Shown: one piece after another, positions 7,041 through 16,434 of the stretch
Layout: each line of letters begins with the position of its first letter
Numbering within the stretch: the first letter of the stretch is position 1
From: Pediococcus stilesii
GTDB lineage: Bacteria > Bacillota > Bacilli > Lactobacillales > Lactobacillaceae
Direction: 5' to 3'
Assembly: GCF_001437075.1 (NCBI RefSeq)
Contig: NZ_JQBX01000002.1
Location: 1 to 64,000 of the forward strand
Length of the DNA stretch: 64,000 nt
The notes under the pieces: generated by a model
The model's database searches: none
What the model was told of the DNA's origin: nothing
Seen by the model: only the letters and a program-made list of their open reading frames with translations
Made by a program: the position numbers and the translations under genes

Positions 7041-9392
7041 TTACCGTCCCCAAAACGATTTAACCGCTTTCTGTAGCGCAGTGACGGAGTATATTTTGCG
7101 GTAATTTGACCAATGCCGAGGAAATAAATTTGTATACCGAGATGTTACAAAACGCTGATCCATTAACACAATGTTACCGCGGTCCTTATTTGTTCGGATT
7201 AAACGTCCCGCCGCTTGAAGAACGTGATTCATTCCCGGTAATTGATACGCATACTCAAAACCATGCCCATTCTTTTCATCAAAATAATTTTGCAAAAGCT
7301 TCCGTTCAATGCTTAAGCCTGGTAATCCGACGCTTACAATCCCTACACCAATGAGTTGTTCTTCCGTCAAATCGATTCCTTCTGAAAAAATCCCGCCTAG
7401 AACTGCAAAACCAACTAACGTGCCATTTTTTTCTTCACGAAACGCATCTAAATAAGCTTTTCGATCTTCAGCCGTCATTTGATTGGTCTGAACAGCAACC
7501 TTAACGTCCGGTGCCAGTTCCTTAAACGCATCGGCAATCTGAGTTAAGTATCCATAGGATGGACAAAAAATCAGGTAATTGCCCTCCTTTGCATCGACTA
7601 AAGCCGCTACCGAGGCTACAATTTGGGGCAAACTATTTTGTCGTGCCGCAAATCGAGTATCAATATAACTTGTAAGTAACAAATTTTGCTGATTTTGGTC
7701 AAATGGAGAAGCCATCCGAAGTGATAATCCAGTACTACTACCAAGCGTTTCTTGATAATAATCAACTGGGGAAAGCGTTGCAGAGAAAAATACGGCTCCC
7801 CGTCCCTTTTTTAATGAAGCATCTAAATAAGGGCTCGGGTCCAAAATCTGTTCCTGAATATTAATTCCGGCTTCAGTGTTCTTAATTAAAACGCGATAGC
7901 TTTCATCAAAATATTCGCTAATTTTGACGTACTTGTTATTGATAAAAAAAAGATCCAAAATTCCACTGGTCAGGTCGTTATCCGGCTGTTTTGGAAGCCA
8001 TTCGCGCCCAGCTTCATTGAAGTTCAGCATTGCTTTTTCCAGTGCATCGAGTGGATTGTTTTCGACCATGTATTCCTCTGACTGCTCACTAAAGGCCTGG
8101 TGGATTAATTCTAACTCGTTGTCAAGCTGCGTTAGGCGGCGTTTAATTTGTTTTGAATCGACGTCACCCTTGGCTTTTTTAAATAACTCCTGAACCTTAA
8201 TCACCGCGTCTTGATTAATTTCCGCCGAATACATTGCTCGTGATCTTGAAACAAGGTTATGTGCCTCATCAATTAAAAAGAAGTTATTTTGATCTTCTGT
8301 TGAAAAGAAGCGTTGAAGATAAACCATCGGATCAAACAAATAATTGTAATCACCAATGATTAAATCACAGAATAATGAAAGGTCTAATGAAAACTCAAAC
8401 GGATCAAGCATATGTTTCTTGGCATACATTTGAATCTTATCTTTTACCAATTGATTTTCATTTAATAAAACGTCCTTAATACCATCTTTAATTCGATCAT
8501 AATATCCAATCATGTATGGATTGTCTTCTGGTTTAACATCAACTTCCTCCGGAAAAATCATTCGATCCTTGGCAGTTAACGTTATACTTTTTAACTTCAA
8601 TCCGTGTTCAGACATCAGTTTAATTGCTTCTTCAGCCACATGTTGAGTACTTTGTTTTGCAGTTAAATAGAAGAATCGGTCAATTTTTTCTTCACCCAGT
8701 GCCTTAATTGTCGGAAACATCGTTGAAATTGTTTTTCCAGTTCCGGTGGGGGCTTCCACAAACATCCGTTGACTTGTCAAAATCGTTTTGTATACCGCAA
8801 CGGCTAAATCACGTTGCCCATTACGGTATTCTGGAAATGGAAACTCAAGTTTTCGAGCCGCTTGATTACGTTCCTTTCGCCAATCACTTCGTAATTTTAA
8901 CCACTGTTCATATTCTTCAATCAATTCATCAAAAAATTTTTTTAATTCCGATCGCGAAAATTCTTGTTGTTTTTCAACAATCGCATCGGTTGGCCGCTGG
9001 TAGTAGGTTAATTGAATTGTAACCCGGTCGAAGTCTAGATCCTGCGTTAAAATTGCTCCATAAACCTTCGCCTGACTCCAATAAAGGGTCTTAGTATTTT
9101 CACTTAACTCATCAAAAGTTGGGTCAGACGTTTTAATTTCTTCAATAAAAAGTTCATCGCCAATCACTACGCCATCAGCCCGTCCTTCAATCGTAAATTG
9201 TTCATCGTCCATATCAACCGTTCTTTTAATGTAATATTCTTTTTCGTAGTCTTCACCACGTTGCTTTTGTAATTTACGATGAATCCGAGCACCTTCCAAT
9301 GCCGTGTTTTGACTATTAACAGCCGCATTCAAGTCTCCCGTACGTAAAATAAATTCAACTAATTGGCGAATTCCAATTTTAGTTGCTGCCAT
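7041..9392 (-). CDS. DinG/Rad3-family helicase with N-terminal PD-(D/E)XK nuclease domain
   Basis: 783 residues from the ATG at 9392, which follows an AGGTGG site; an earlier GTG at 9404 is possible. The first 170 residues resemble a RecB/Cas4-type nuclease: GRADGVV then ELFIEEIKT supplies the D and ExK residues. The helicase has Walker A APTGTGKT (about 220), DEAH (LIDEAHN, about 375) and a C-terminal motif with QAAGRLIRT. In relatives four cysteines form an Fe-S cluster between motifs Ia and II. Here the aligned stretch (DRMIFPEEVDVKPEDNPY ... HMLDPFEF) has none. A DNA repair role is inferred. Confidence 0.85.
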   Translation of the reverse strand: MAATKIGIRQLVEFILRTGDLNAAVNSQNTALEGARIHRKLQKQRGEDYEKEYYIKRTVDMDDEQFTIEGRADGVVIGDELFIEEIKTSDPTFDELSENTKTLYWSQAKVYGAILTQDLDFDRVTIQLTYYQRPTDAIVEKQQEFSRSELKKFFDELIEEYEQWLKLRSDWRKERNQAARKLEFPFPEYRNGQRDLAVAVYKTILTSQRMFVEAPTGTGKTISTMFPTIKALGEEKIDRFFYLTAKQSTQHVAEEAIKLMSEHGLKLKSITLTAKDRMIFPEEVDVKPEDNPYMIGYYDRIKDGIKDVLLNENQLVKDKIQMYAKKHMLDPFEFSLDLSLFCDLIIGDYNYLFDPMVYLQRFFSTEDQNNFFLIDEAHNLVSRSRAMYSAEINQDAVIKVQELFKKAKGDVDSKQIKRRLTQLDNELELIHQAFSEQSEEYMVENNPLDALEKAMLNFNEAGREWLPKQPDNDLTSGILDLFFINNKYVKISEYFDESYRVLIKNTEAGINIQEQILDPSPYLDASLKKGRGAVFFSATLSPVDYYQETLGSSTGLSLRMASPFDQNQQNLLLTSYIDTRFAARQNSLPQIVASVAALVDAKEGNYLIFCPSYGYLTQIADAFKELAPDVKVAVQTNQMTAEDRKAYLDAFREEKNGTLVGFAVLGGIFSEGIDLTEEQLIGVGIVSVGLPGLSIERKLLQNYFDEKNGHGFEYAYQLPGMNHVLQAAGRLIRTNKDRGNIVLMDQRFVTSRYTNLFPRHWSNYRKIYSVTALQKAVKSFWGR

Positions 9393-9499
9393 CGACCTCA
9401 CCACCTTTTTATGACTTAACCATTATCCCACAAAATAAAATTGACTCCTAATTCGTAATTTTAATCTGAAATCAATTTTAAGAATAGGGGCACTAATTT

Positions 9500-10060
9500 A
9501 TGCGCATAAAATCGATCATCGTCAGTCTAGTTATTTTTTTCGGCTTTCTTTTTGCAAGCCATTCAGCATCAGCAAATGTTTTTTCAATCAATTTAAAGCC
9601 GATCATTAAAATCGATCAGACAGAATTCCGACCTTCATCTGAAGTTCAACCTCCCGTCAAGGATGCTCGAAAGACCGCCTCCTCCAGTTCCTTTGATAAA
9701 ATTCAAAATATTTTAAATCAGCATATGGGCCAACCCTACGTTTGGGGTGGAAATGGTCCAAATAGTTTTGATTGCTCGGGACTTACCAAATTTGTCTTTG
9801 AGCAAGCATTAAACATCCATCTCCAAAGAACTGCTGAGCAACAATTCAATCAATTTGAACATATTCCTCATCGAAATGTTGGTCCGGGAGATCTAATCTT
9901 TTTTTCTTACAATCACGGTAAAACCATCGATCATGTTGGTATTGTTGTTAAAGGCAATAATATGATGGTTGATGCTCAAAATAGAGGCGTCGTTCGTGAA
10001 AATTACATGGCTCCCTGGTGGACCGATTCAATTGTTGGATACGCACGCGTTTTTAATTAA
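9500..10060 (+). CDS. Secreted NlpC/P60 peptidoglycan hydrolase
   Basis: 186 residues: a Sec signal peptide to about residue 26 (SHSASA-N), a 35-residue linker, and an NlpC/P60 domain (about 63-186). The nucleophile is C92 in FDCSG, the base H145 in DHVGIV, and a polar third residue lies near 160 (AQNRG). Such enzymes cut gamma-D-Glu to diamino acid bonds in stem peptides. No SH3, LysM or other wall-binding module is present, so attachment is unclear. It is monocistronic and ends at a strong terminator. Confidence 0.9.
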   Translation: MRIKSIIVSLVIFFGFLFASHSASANVFSINLKPIIKIDQTEFRPSSEVQPPVKDARKTASSSSFDKIQNILNQHMGQPYVWGGNGPNSFDCSGLTKFVFEQALNIHLQRTAEQQFNQFEHIPHRNVGPGDLIFFSYNHGKTIDHVGIVVKGNNMMVDAQNRGVVRENYMAPWWTDSIVGYARVFN

Positions 10061-10069
10061 GGGATAAAC

Positions 10070-10110
10070 AAAAGGGAACCAACGATCAACATGATCATTG
10101 GTTCCCTTTT
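10070..10110. terminator. Bidirectional terminator between NlpC/P60 and MerR-like genes
   Basis: AAAAGGGAACCAA and TTGGTTCCCTTTT pair over a long stem with extra TGATCA pairing inside. A and T runs on both sides serve the two convergent genes. Confidence 0.9.
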
Positions 10111-10129
10111 CGGAATATATGACAGGCTT

Positions 10130-10666
10130 TTAGCCAAAATGGCGCTTCCACCAACCTTGTTTAGGTTGATCAAGAATTTTTTGATTCTTTTCTGCCAATT
10201 CGTCAATTTTTTGTTCTAACTTGACGTTTTCCTCATGGTAGCTTTGGTTTTGTTCGACTACTTTTGTCAACAGTTCCTTTAAATCTGCCATGTCCTGACT
10301 TTGTGAAGCGATAAAACGTTTCATCGATTCATCAATAATTGCTGGAGCATTTTCAGTTTCGGTTAGTTCACCTTCGTCGGAGGTTGATTCGCCGTCCTCT
10401 TCTTTCGCATCATTCATCCCTAAAGTAACTTGGACTGCCTGCTTTAAGGTGTGACGATCTCCCAAGAGTTCATTCATTTCTGTAAGAATTTTCATGTCTT
10501 CTTCAGAATAAATTCGACGACCGCGGCCATCATGTTGGAATTTATGACCGTTCCGTTCCATTTCCTTAGCCCAATTACCAAGGGTGGCGAGACTACCAAT
10601 TCGTTCAATCTTTTCAACAACGTCCGAACCTGTTATGTATTCGTCAGCTATGATATCTTTTGCCAT
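10130..10666 (-). CDS. MerR-like DNA-binding protein with C-terminal coiled coil
   Basis: 178 residues. The N-terminal 75 residues resemble a MerR-type winged helix (GNWAKEMERNGHKF, then RRIYSEEDM). An acidic linker (about 85-105) leads to a predicted coiled coil (about 115-170) with heptad-like K/E/L spacing, ending GWWKRHFG. Proteins of this layout are common in lactobacilli and resemble RacA-type chromosome-organising or DUF3967 proteins more than metal sensors; no metal-binding cysteines are present. An AGGTGA site precedes the start. The role is unproven. Confidence 0.65.
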   Translation of the reverse strand: MAKDIIADEYITGSDVVEKIERIGSLATLGNWAKEMERNGHKFQHDGRGRRIYSEEDMKILTEMNELLGDRHTLKQAVQVTLGMNDAKEEDGESTSDEGELTETENAPAIIDESMKRFIASQSQDMADLKELLTKVVEQNQSYHEENVKLEQKIDELAEKNQKILDQPKQGWWKRHFG

Positions 10667-10740
10667 TTCTTCACCTACTTTAACTTAATTTTACTACATT
10701 ATTTGTAACAATTGAAGTACGATTTCAGTTAAGAAAACGC

Positions 10741-11958
10741 CTACTTGTCAACATTACGACCAAACTTTGATTTAGAAGCGGTCATTTGAAACAAAATTAA
10801 TCCCAGTAATTCAAAACCAAAAATTAACCAGGCCAACGGTGCATAACTTTGAGTTCCCATTACCCCGGCCAATGGTGACGCCAGGGCCCCAATGATATTC
10901 ATCAACAGCCCTAGGACGGCGGATGCGGCACCGGCATTTTGGCGACCTTCAATACTCATCGCCATTGATGTCGCGACGGTATTCACAATTCCCACACAAA
11001 AAACCGTTATAAATAGCGGAATTATCACTAGAATTGCCATTGGTTGAACAAACAGACTACCAACTAAAAGAACTCCCGCAAATAATCCACCAACTAGTCC
11101 ACCAGTCATCACGTCTCGATCATTGATTCGATCTGGCAAGTATCCTGGCAGATTGTTTCCCAGAATAATCCCTAGTCCATTGATCGCGTAGAGCAAACTA
11201 AACTGCCCAACCGTCATATGAAAATAGGTTTGAAATACAAATGATGAAGCTGATATGTAGCTAAACAACGACCCAAACACGAGTCCTTGCGTAAGTGCAA
11301 TTAAAATAAAACGCCGCTTACTAAACATTCCGCCAAGTGCTTTAAACGTTTGAATCAGTGTTACCTGATCTTGTTCATCACTAACAAATGTTTCTGGAAG
11401 GGTGAATATAACGCCTAGAACCACCAAAATCCCAATAATAAAAAGTAGCCCAAAAATCCCCTGCCATTGGACAATTGGCAATAGCATTCCGCCGATAATC
11501 GGAGAGATAATCGGAAAAGCACCGTTTACAGCCATTAGCATCGCATAAAATTTGGTTAGTTCGTGACCACTAAACATATCACGAGCAACCGCCCTAGATA
11601 AAACTTGACCCGTTGAGCCAGCCAAGCCTTGAATTAACCGAATTAAAATAAATAGGTAAATATTATTTGTAAAAATTAGCATAAGCGAAGTAATCGCATA
11701 TAGCGTAAATCCTACAATTAATGGGATTCGTCGTCCAATTCGATCACTAATTGGTCCCACGATTAACTGACCGACCGCCAATCCAATTAGACAAAAGGTA
11801 ATGCTTAATTGTAGAGTCGACGCCGAAGAATGAAAATATTTTTGCATCTCAGGTAGTCCTGGTAAATACATATCCAATGATAACGGCCCGGTTGCGCTAA
11901 TCACTCCCATAAAAATTATGAGCCACCATTTTCTAGTGGCCGATACCTTTTCATTCAT
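10741..11958 (-). CDS. Bcr/CflA-family multidrug MFS transporter
   Basis: 405 residues with twelve membrane segments. The N-terminal GPLSLDMYLPGLPEM and the loop 2-3 motif GPISDRIGRRIPL are characteristic of the DHA1 Bcr/CflA drug:H+ antiporters. It should export hydrophobic drugs or sulfonamide/bicyclomycin-like compounds at the plasma membrane. The substrate is not known. It is preceded by a purine-rich site (GAAGGGATCGAG) and appears to be a single gene. Confidence 0.88.
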   Translation of the reverse strand: MNEKVSATRKWWLIIFMGVISATGPLSLDMYLPGLPEMQKYFHSSASTLQLSITFCLIGLAVGQLIVGPISDRIGRRIPLIVGFTLYAITSLMLIFTNNIYLFILIRLIQGLAGSTGQVLSRAVARDMFSGHELTKFYAMLMAVNGAFPIISPIIGGMLLPIVQWQGIFGLLFIIGILVVLGVIFTLPETFVSDEQDQVTLIQTFKALGGMFSKRRFILIALTQGLVFGSLFSYISASSFVFQTYFHMTVGQFSLLYAINGLGIILGNNLPGYLPDRINDRDVMTGGLVGGLFAGVLLVGSLFVQPMAILVIIPLFITVFCVGIVNTVATSMAMSIEGRQNAGAASAVLGLLMNIIGALASPLAGVMGTQSYAPLAWLIFGFELLGLILFQMTASKSKFGRNVDK

Positions 11959-12071
11959 AAACTCGATCCCTTCGTGTGATTAAAATAACAATTAGTATTT
12001 ATCCATTCTACTATTGGTTTTGCGAACAGTTAACCTTTCGTGAAAAAGATTTCTATTCATCCTAAATTTTT

Positions 12072-12113
12072 CAAAAACAAAAGGACTATGTTAATTATTT
12101 TCAACATAATCCA
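12072..12113 (-). terminator. Terminator after the aldo-keto reductase gene
   Basis: On the minus strand GGATTATGTTG and AACATAGTCC pair and are followed by TTTTGTTTTT, 22 bases past the stop. Confidence 0.8.
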
Positions 12114-12134
12114 TCCGTTTCTTTTCATATTTAA

Positions 12135-12974
12135 TTATTCAAATTCTTCGTATTCGTTTGGATCCTGACCATCAATGCGGCCGTTTTCTCGATTAAGGGC
12201 ATTAATTGCCTGAATTTCATCGTTTGTCAAACTAAAATCAAAGATATTCAAGTTGGCCCGTTGATGTTCTAGATTCGTTGACTTGGGTAATGGAATAACT
12301 CCACGATCTAAGTGCCACCTCAAAATAATTTGTCCGACGTTCTTGTCATATTTTTCAGCAAGCTTTTGGATAATCGGTTCCTTCAAAGCGTCACTTCCAC
12401 GACCAAGGGGACTCCATGCTTCTGTTAAAATTCCACGCTTTAAGTTTTCTTGAATTCGGTTATCATTAATCCAGTATGGATGGATTTCGATCTGGTTGAC
12501 GGCGGGAGTAACACCGGTTTCTGTAATAATCTTATCCAAATGTTCCGGCTCAAAATTTGAAACACCAATTGATTTAATTAATCCAAGTTTTTGGGCAGTG
12601 ATCAGTGCTTTCCACGCTTCAACGTAAAGTCCCCGCTTTGGTAATGGCCAGTGAATTAAAAATAAATCAAAATATTCCAGTCCCATTCGTGCTAGGGATT
12701 CTTTAATCGCACTTAATGCGTCATCATAGCGATGGTATTTACCAGGTAATTTTGATGAAATAAAAAATTGGGAACGTGGAATTCCAGAATCACGAATTGC
12801 CTTTCCCACAATTCCTTCATTGTCATAATTTGTCGCGCTATCAATTGATCGATAACCGTCACTAATTGCAGCGAGAATTTGATGATAGCCTTCACCACCA
12901 CGAATTTGATAAGTTCCTAGGCCAACCGCGGGAATTTTATAACCATCGTTCAATAAAATATCAGAAACTTTCAT
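12135..12974 (-). CDS. Aldo/keto reductase
   Basis: 279 residues, the full length of the AKR5-like bacterial reductases (2,5-diketo-gluconate reductase or glyoxal reductase type). The catalytic tetrad is visible as D45, Y50, K75 and H108 (FLIHWP). The NADPH-binding end has PLPKSTN. It reduces aldehydes or ketones with NADPH in the cytoplasm. The start follows GGAGGAAG. It is monocistronic, divergent from rlmCD. Confidence 0.92.
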   Translation of the reverse strand: MKVSDILLNDGYKIPAVGLGTYQIRGGEGYHQILAAISDGYRSIDSATNYDNEGIVGKAIRDSGIPRSQFFISSKLPGKYHRYDDALSAIKESLARMGLEYFDLFLIHWPLPKRGLYVEAWKALITAQKLGLIKSIGVSNFEPEHLDKIITETGVTPAVNQIEIHPYWINDNRIQENLKRGILTEAWSPLGRGSDALKEPIIQKLAEKYDKNVGQIILRWHLDRGVIPLPKSTNLEHQRANLNIFDFSLTNDEIQAINALNRENGRIDGQDPNEYEEFE

Positions 12975-13140
12975 GTTACTTCCTCCTTTTACTTATGATT
13001 ACGGTTAGTATAACTCATTTTAAAATTGAACGTAAGATTTTGGTTTTAAGCCTTCATCCGTCTTTCCAAAAATGCTGACTTGTTTTTTGTACAACTATAT
13101 GTGGTAGAATAACTAGTTAGCAAAAACAATCGAGGTAATC

Positions 13141-14619
13141 ATGAATAATAAAGAAAAATCAAACTATAAGAGTAAAAATCGGTATGGTAAAAAACCGACC
13201 GATCGCCAGAAACAAGATCGGCGAAAAAACTTCTATCACAACCCTAGCAAATCTTCAGATATTAAAATCGGTGATGAAATCCCTTTGAAAATTAAACGAA
13301 TGGGCATTAACGGGGAAGGAATTGGTTACTATCAACGAACGATCTGCTTTATCAAGGGTGCCCTTTCTGGCGAGAAAGTTGTCGCTGAAATTACCGATGT
13401 ACAGCCTCGCTTCATTACCGGTAAGGTTCGAAAAATTAAAAAAATTAGTCCGGATCGCGTAAAACCAATCGACTCGTATGCCGGTGAAGTTGGTGGATTC
13501 GAGTTGGAACATCTGGCATACCCAGCTCAGCTCGAATTTAAGCGTGACGTCATTCGTCAATCGTTAACCAAATTCCGTCCAGAAGGGTATAAACGCTACG
13601 AATTACGCCCAACAATCGGAATGGAAAATCCTACCGAATATCGAAATAAAGCTCAATTTCAAGTTCGTCGCTTCGAGGACGGTAAGATTGGCGCCGGATT
13701 ATATAAGGAAGGCACTCACGAACTCGTTGATTTAGTAACATGTAGCGTACAACATCCCTTAACGATGGAAATCATTCGAATTGCCGTCGAGTTATTTGAT
13801 AAGTACGACGTTAGTATCTACGATGAACATAAAAACATTGGTAGCCTAAAAACCATCGTAGTGCGTGTTGCTGAAGCTACCAAAGAAACGCAGGTAGTCT
13901 TTATCACTAATACGCCAACGCTTGAACATGTTGACGAAATTATTGACGAGCTTTCAGAACAATTCCCAGAAATCGTTTCATTCATGCAAAACTTTAATCC
14001 GGGACGTGAATCATTAGTTTGGGGAGATAAAACTACTAATCTTCGCGGTAAAGACGTTATCAGCGAAAAACTTGATGGCCTTTCATTCAACCTTTCGGCA
14101 AGAGCGTTCTTCCAATTGAATCCTAAGCAAACTTCTATACTGTACGCAGAAGCACGCAAGGCTCTTGAGCTTTCACCAAACGACAACCTCGTCGACGCCT
14201 ATTCTGGAGTAGGAACCATCGGCCTTTCCTTAGCTGATCAAGCTAAGGAGGTGCGCGGAATGGACACGATCGAATCTGCCATTGATGATGCCAATGAGAA
14301 CGCTAAAATTAACGGCATTGAAAATGCCCACTACGAATTTGGCTCCGCTGAAAAGCTTCTTCCCAAGTGGCTTCATGCTGGTTTCAAGCCAGATTCAATT
14401 GTCGTTGACCCACCACGGGTTGGTTTAGATAATAAATTAATTACTGCGATTTTAGAATCTGCTCCAAAGCATTTTACCTATGTCTCATGTAATCCATCGA
14501 CCCTGGCGCGCGATCTCACCCGGCTTGTTGAAAAATACGATGTTGAATACATTCAATCCATCGACATGTTTCCACAGACCGCTCGCGTCGAAGCAGTAGT
14601 TAAATTGAAGAAAAAATAA
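13141..14619 (+). CDS. rlmCD: 23S rRNA (uracil-5-)-methyltransferase RlmCD
   Basis: 492 residues: a basic tail (1-40), a TRAM domain (about 45-105) and a SAM methyltransferase domain with DAYSGVGTIG, VVDPPRVGLD and the nucleophile motif YVSCNPSTL near the C terminus. It makes m5U at 747 and 1939 of 23S rRNA in Gram-positives. The family site CGGCQLQH, which supplies Fe-S cysteines, reads VGGFELEH here, so the cluster appears lost while the catalytic cysteine is kept. It ends at a strong terminator. Confidence 0.9.
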   Translation: MNNKEKSNYKSKNRYGKKPTDRQKQDRRKNFYHNPSKSSDIKIGDEIPLKIKRMGINGEGIGYYQRTICFIKGALSGEKVVAEITDVQPRFITGKVRKIKKISPDRVKPIDSYAGEVGGFELEHLAYPAQLEFKRDVIRQSLTKFRPEGYKRYELRPTIGMENPTEYRNKAQFQVRRFEDGKIGAGLYKEGTHELVDLVTCSVQHPLTMEIIRIAVELFDKYDVSIYDEHKNIGSLKTIVVRVAEATKETQVVFITNTPTLEHVDEIIDELSEQFPEIVSFMQNFNPGRESLVWGDKTTNLRGKDVISEKLDGLSFNLSARAFFQLNPKQTSILYAEARKALELSPNDNLVDAYSGVGTIGLSLADQAKEVRGMDTIESAIDDANENAKINGIENAHYEFGSAEKLLPKWLHAGFKPDSIVVDPPRVGLDNKLITAILESAPKHFTYVSCNPSTLARDLTRLVEKYDVEYIQSIDMFPQTARVEAVVKLKKK

Positions 14620-14624
14620 TTTAA

Positions 14625-14668
14625 AAAACGGCTATGGCAAATTCAAAATTTTGCCATAGCCGTTTTGT
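14625..14668. terminator. Bidirectional terminator between rlmCD and the response regulator
   Basis: AAAACGGCTATGGCAAA pairs fully with TTTGCCATAGCCGTTTT around a short loop. It serves two convergent genes. Confidence 0.92.
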
Positions 14669-14719
14669 ATTTTTTACAGTTTAATTATTGATCTCATTAC
14701 TACTGTACGTGGTGCTACA

Positions 14720-15328
14720 CTAACTAATCCACTTATTTTTCTTGGCTAATTCCACGGCTTCAAATCGGTTATGGACGCCTAATTTGCTAAAAATTGCAGA
14801 AAAATAATTTCGAACCGTTCCTTCCAATAAAAACAATTGTTGGCTAATTTCTTTAGTTGAAATTCCATCTGATGCCACTTGCAGTACTTCGTTTTCACGC
14901 TCTGTCAATGGATTTTCGCTCGTTGAAACGACGTTAACAACCAGTTCTGGGTCATAGATTGTTTTTCCCTCCATCACAGAGTTGATCGCCTGGATTAATT
15001 CGTCGCTGGGACTATCCTTTAAGAGATAACCTTCAACCTGATTTCTAACTGCTTGCTCAAAATATGCCTTTTGCGCAAAGGTTGTTAAAATAATTAGCTT
15101 GACTTGAAGATGTTGGTTTCGAATCGCTTCGGCCACTTTTAAACCAGTTAATTTGGGCATCTCGATGTCTAAAATCGCAACGTCCGGCTTTAACCGTTGA
15201 ATTTCTTCTAACGCTTTTTCGCCGTCTTCTGCCGTTCCGACAACTTCCAAATTATCTTCTAAATTGAGTAGCCGGCTTAAAGCCGTATTCAACATACTTT
15301 GATCCTCTGCAAGATATAAACTTATCAT
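14720..15328 (-). CDS. NarL/LuxR-family response regulator
   Basis: 202 residues: a receiver domain (about 1-120) with the phospho-acceptor in AILDIEMP (about D54) and K in LLKDSP, and a LuxR-type HTH (LTEREVLQVASDG-like, about 140-200). It resembles DesR and YvfU. It is the last gene of an ATPase-permease-kinase-regulator operon, 5 bases after the kinase gene. It most likely activates the linked ABC genes when phosphorylated. Confidence 0.9.
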   Translation of the reverse strand: MISLYLAEDQSMLNTALSRLLNLEDNLEVVGTAEDGEKALEEIQRLKPDVAILDIEMPKLTGLKVAEAIRNQHLQVKLIILTTFAQKAYFEQAVRNQVEGYLLKDSPSDELIQAINSVMEGKTIYDPELVVNVVSTSENPLTERENEVLQVASDGISTKEISQQLFLLEGTVRNYFSAIFSKLGVHNRFEAVELAKKNKWIS

Positions 15329-15333
15329 CTCTT

Positions 15334-16434
15334 TTACTCCTTTGGTAGTTCAAAACGAACGAGGGTTCCAACTTCATTTTTTAATATTTCAAACTTTCCG
15401 TTTCTACTTTCAATTCGATTTTTCATCCCTGATATGCCATTTGAACTTTTGCGAACAAATGAAGTCGGATGTCCATCATCTTGGACGTTAACTTGATACA
15501 TTGATTTTTTTTGCATAAACTCAATTTTTACTTGTCGCGCCCTTGAATGTCGGATAACATTCGTTATTGCCTCCACCAATAGCGCAGCAAATTCATTTTG
15601 AATTTCCGTTGGCCATTCAGAAGCGTCATTTTCATTTTCGGTCATCATAAAAATATTCGCTTCCGCCAAATTTTGACCTTGTTCGAATAATATTTCACCA
15701 ATCGATTTTTTGTGTAAATCGTTAACGATTCCTCGAACTAACTGTAAGTTTTGACGACTAGTCTTCTCAATGTCATCCAATTCTCCTGCTACCTGTTCTG
15801 GATATTTATTCAGTAATTTTTTAGCTAATTCGGTTTTGATGGTTATCATTGAAAAACTTTGACCCAATGTATCGTGTAAATCGCGGGCAATCCGTTCTCG
15901 TTCGCCACGGCGAACCAACGTTTCAAGGCGTCGATTTTCTTGTCGCATTTGTCGTCGAAGTCGAACTGATCTTGAAAACACGTATGCAACTACTGGTGAA
16001 AATATCGGAAAAATAATTCCCATCATATCACTAAAGTTAAAATTGGTACTGGATGTAACGTATGCATTATACGCCGCAATCACAAATGAACCGTAATAAA
16101 CCGTAGCAAAAACGTAAAAATAGCTTATCGGATACCACGCAAGAATAAAAGAAACCTGCCAAGCCGTAAAGATAATCATGTATGGATTCAAATCAAAAAT
16201 TAAAAAACTACACGTAATCACGACTTCATTTGGAATCGAAACCATTCTCCACCTTGGAATTTCGGTAACAACAATATATGTCAGCAAAAATGCGGCGCTC
16301 ATTACCAGCCAAAAAATATCTGATTTAGACTGAATTGGTAAATGAAGCGACACACTGTAAGGCAAATAGAAAAGCCAAATATAGCTTTCCCATTGAATGC
16401 TTAAAAAATTAATTTTACGCTTGAACACCCGCAA
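15334..16434 (-). CDS. Sensor histidine kinase, DesK/YvfT type
   Basis: 366 residues: about five or six N-terminal membrane segments (20-170), a HisKA_3 dimerisation domain with the phospho-histidine in RIARDLHDTLGQS (about 190), and an HATPase_c domain with N box EAITNVIRHS and G box NGISGMKNR. Membrane-embedded kinases of this class sense bilayer state or membrane-active compounds. The start overlaps the permease gene by 20 bases and the regulator follows directly, so the pair is one translational unit. Confidence 0.9.
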   Translation of the reverse strand: MRVFKRKINFLSIQWESYIWLFYLPYSVSLHLPIQSKSDIFWLVMSAAFLLTYIVVTEIPRWRMVSIPNEVVITCSFLIFDLNPYMIIFTAWQVSFILAWYPISYFYVFATVYYGSFVIAAYNAYVTSSTNFNFSDMMGIIFPIFSPVVAYVFSRSVRLRRQMRQENRRLETLVRRGERERIARDLHDTLGQSFSMITIKTELAKKLLNKYPEQVAGELDDIEKTSRQNLQLVRGIVNDLHKKSIGEILFEQGQNLAEANIFMMTENENDASEWPTEIQNEFAALLVEAITNVIRHSRARQVKIEFMQKKSMYQVNVQDDGHPTSFVRKSSNGISGMKNRIESRNGKFEILKNEVGTLVRFELPKE

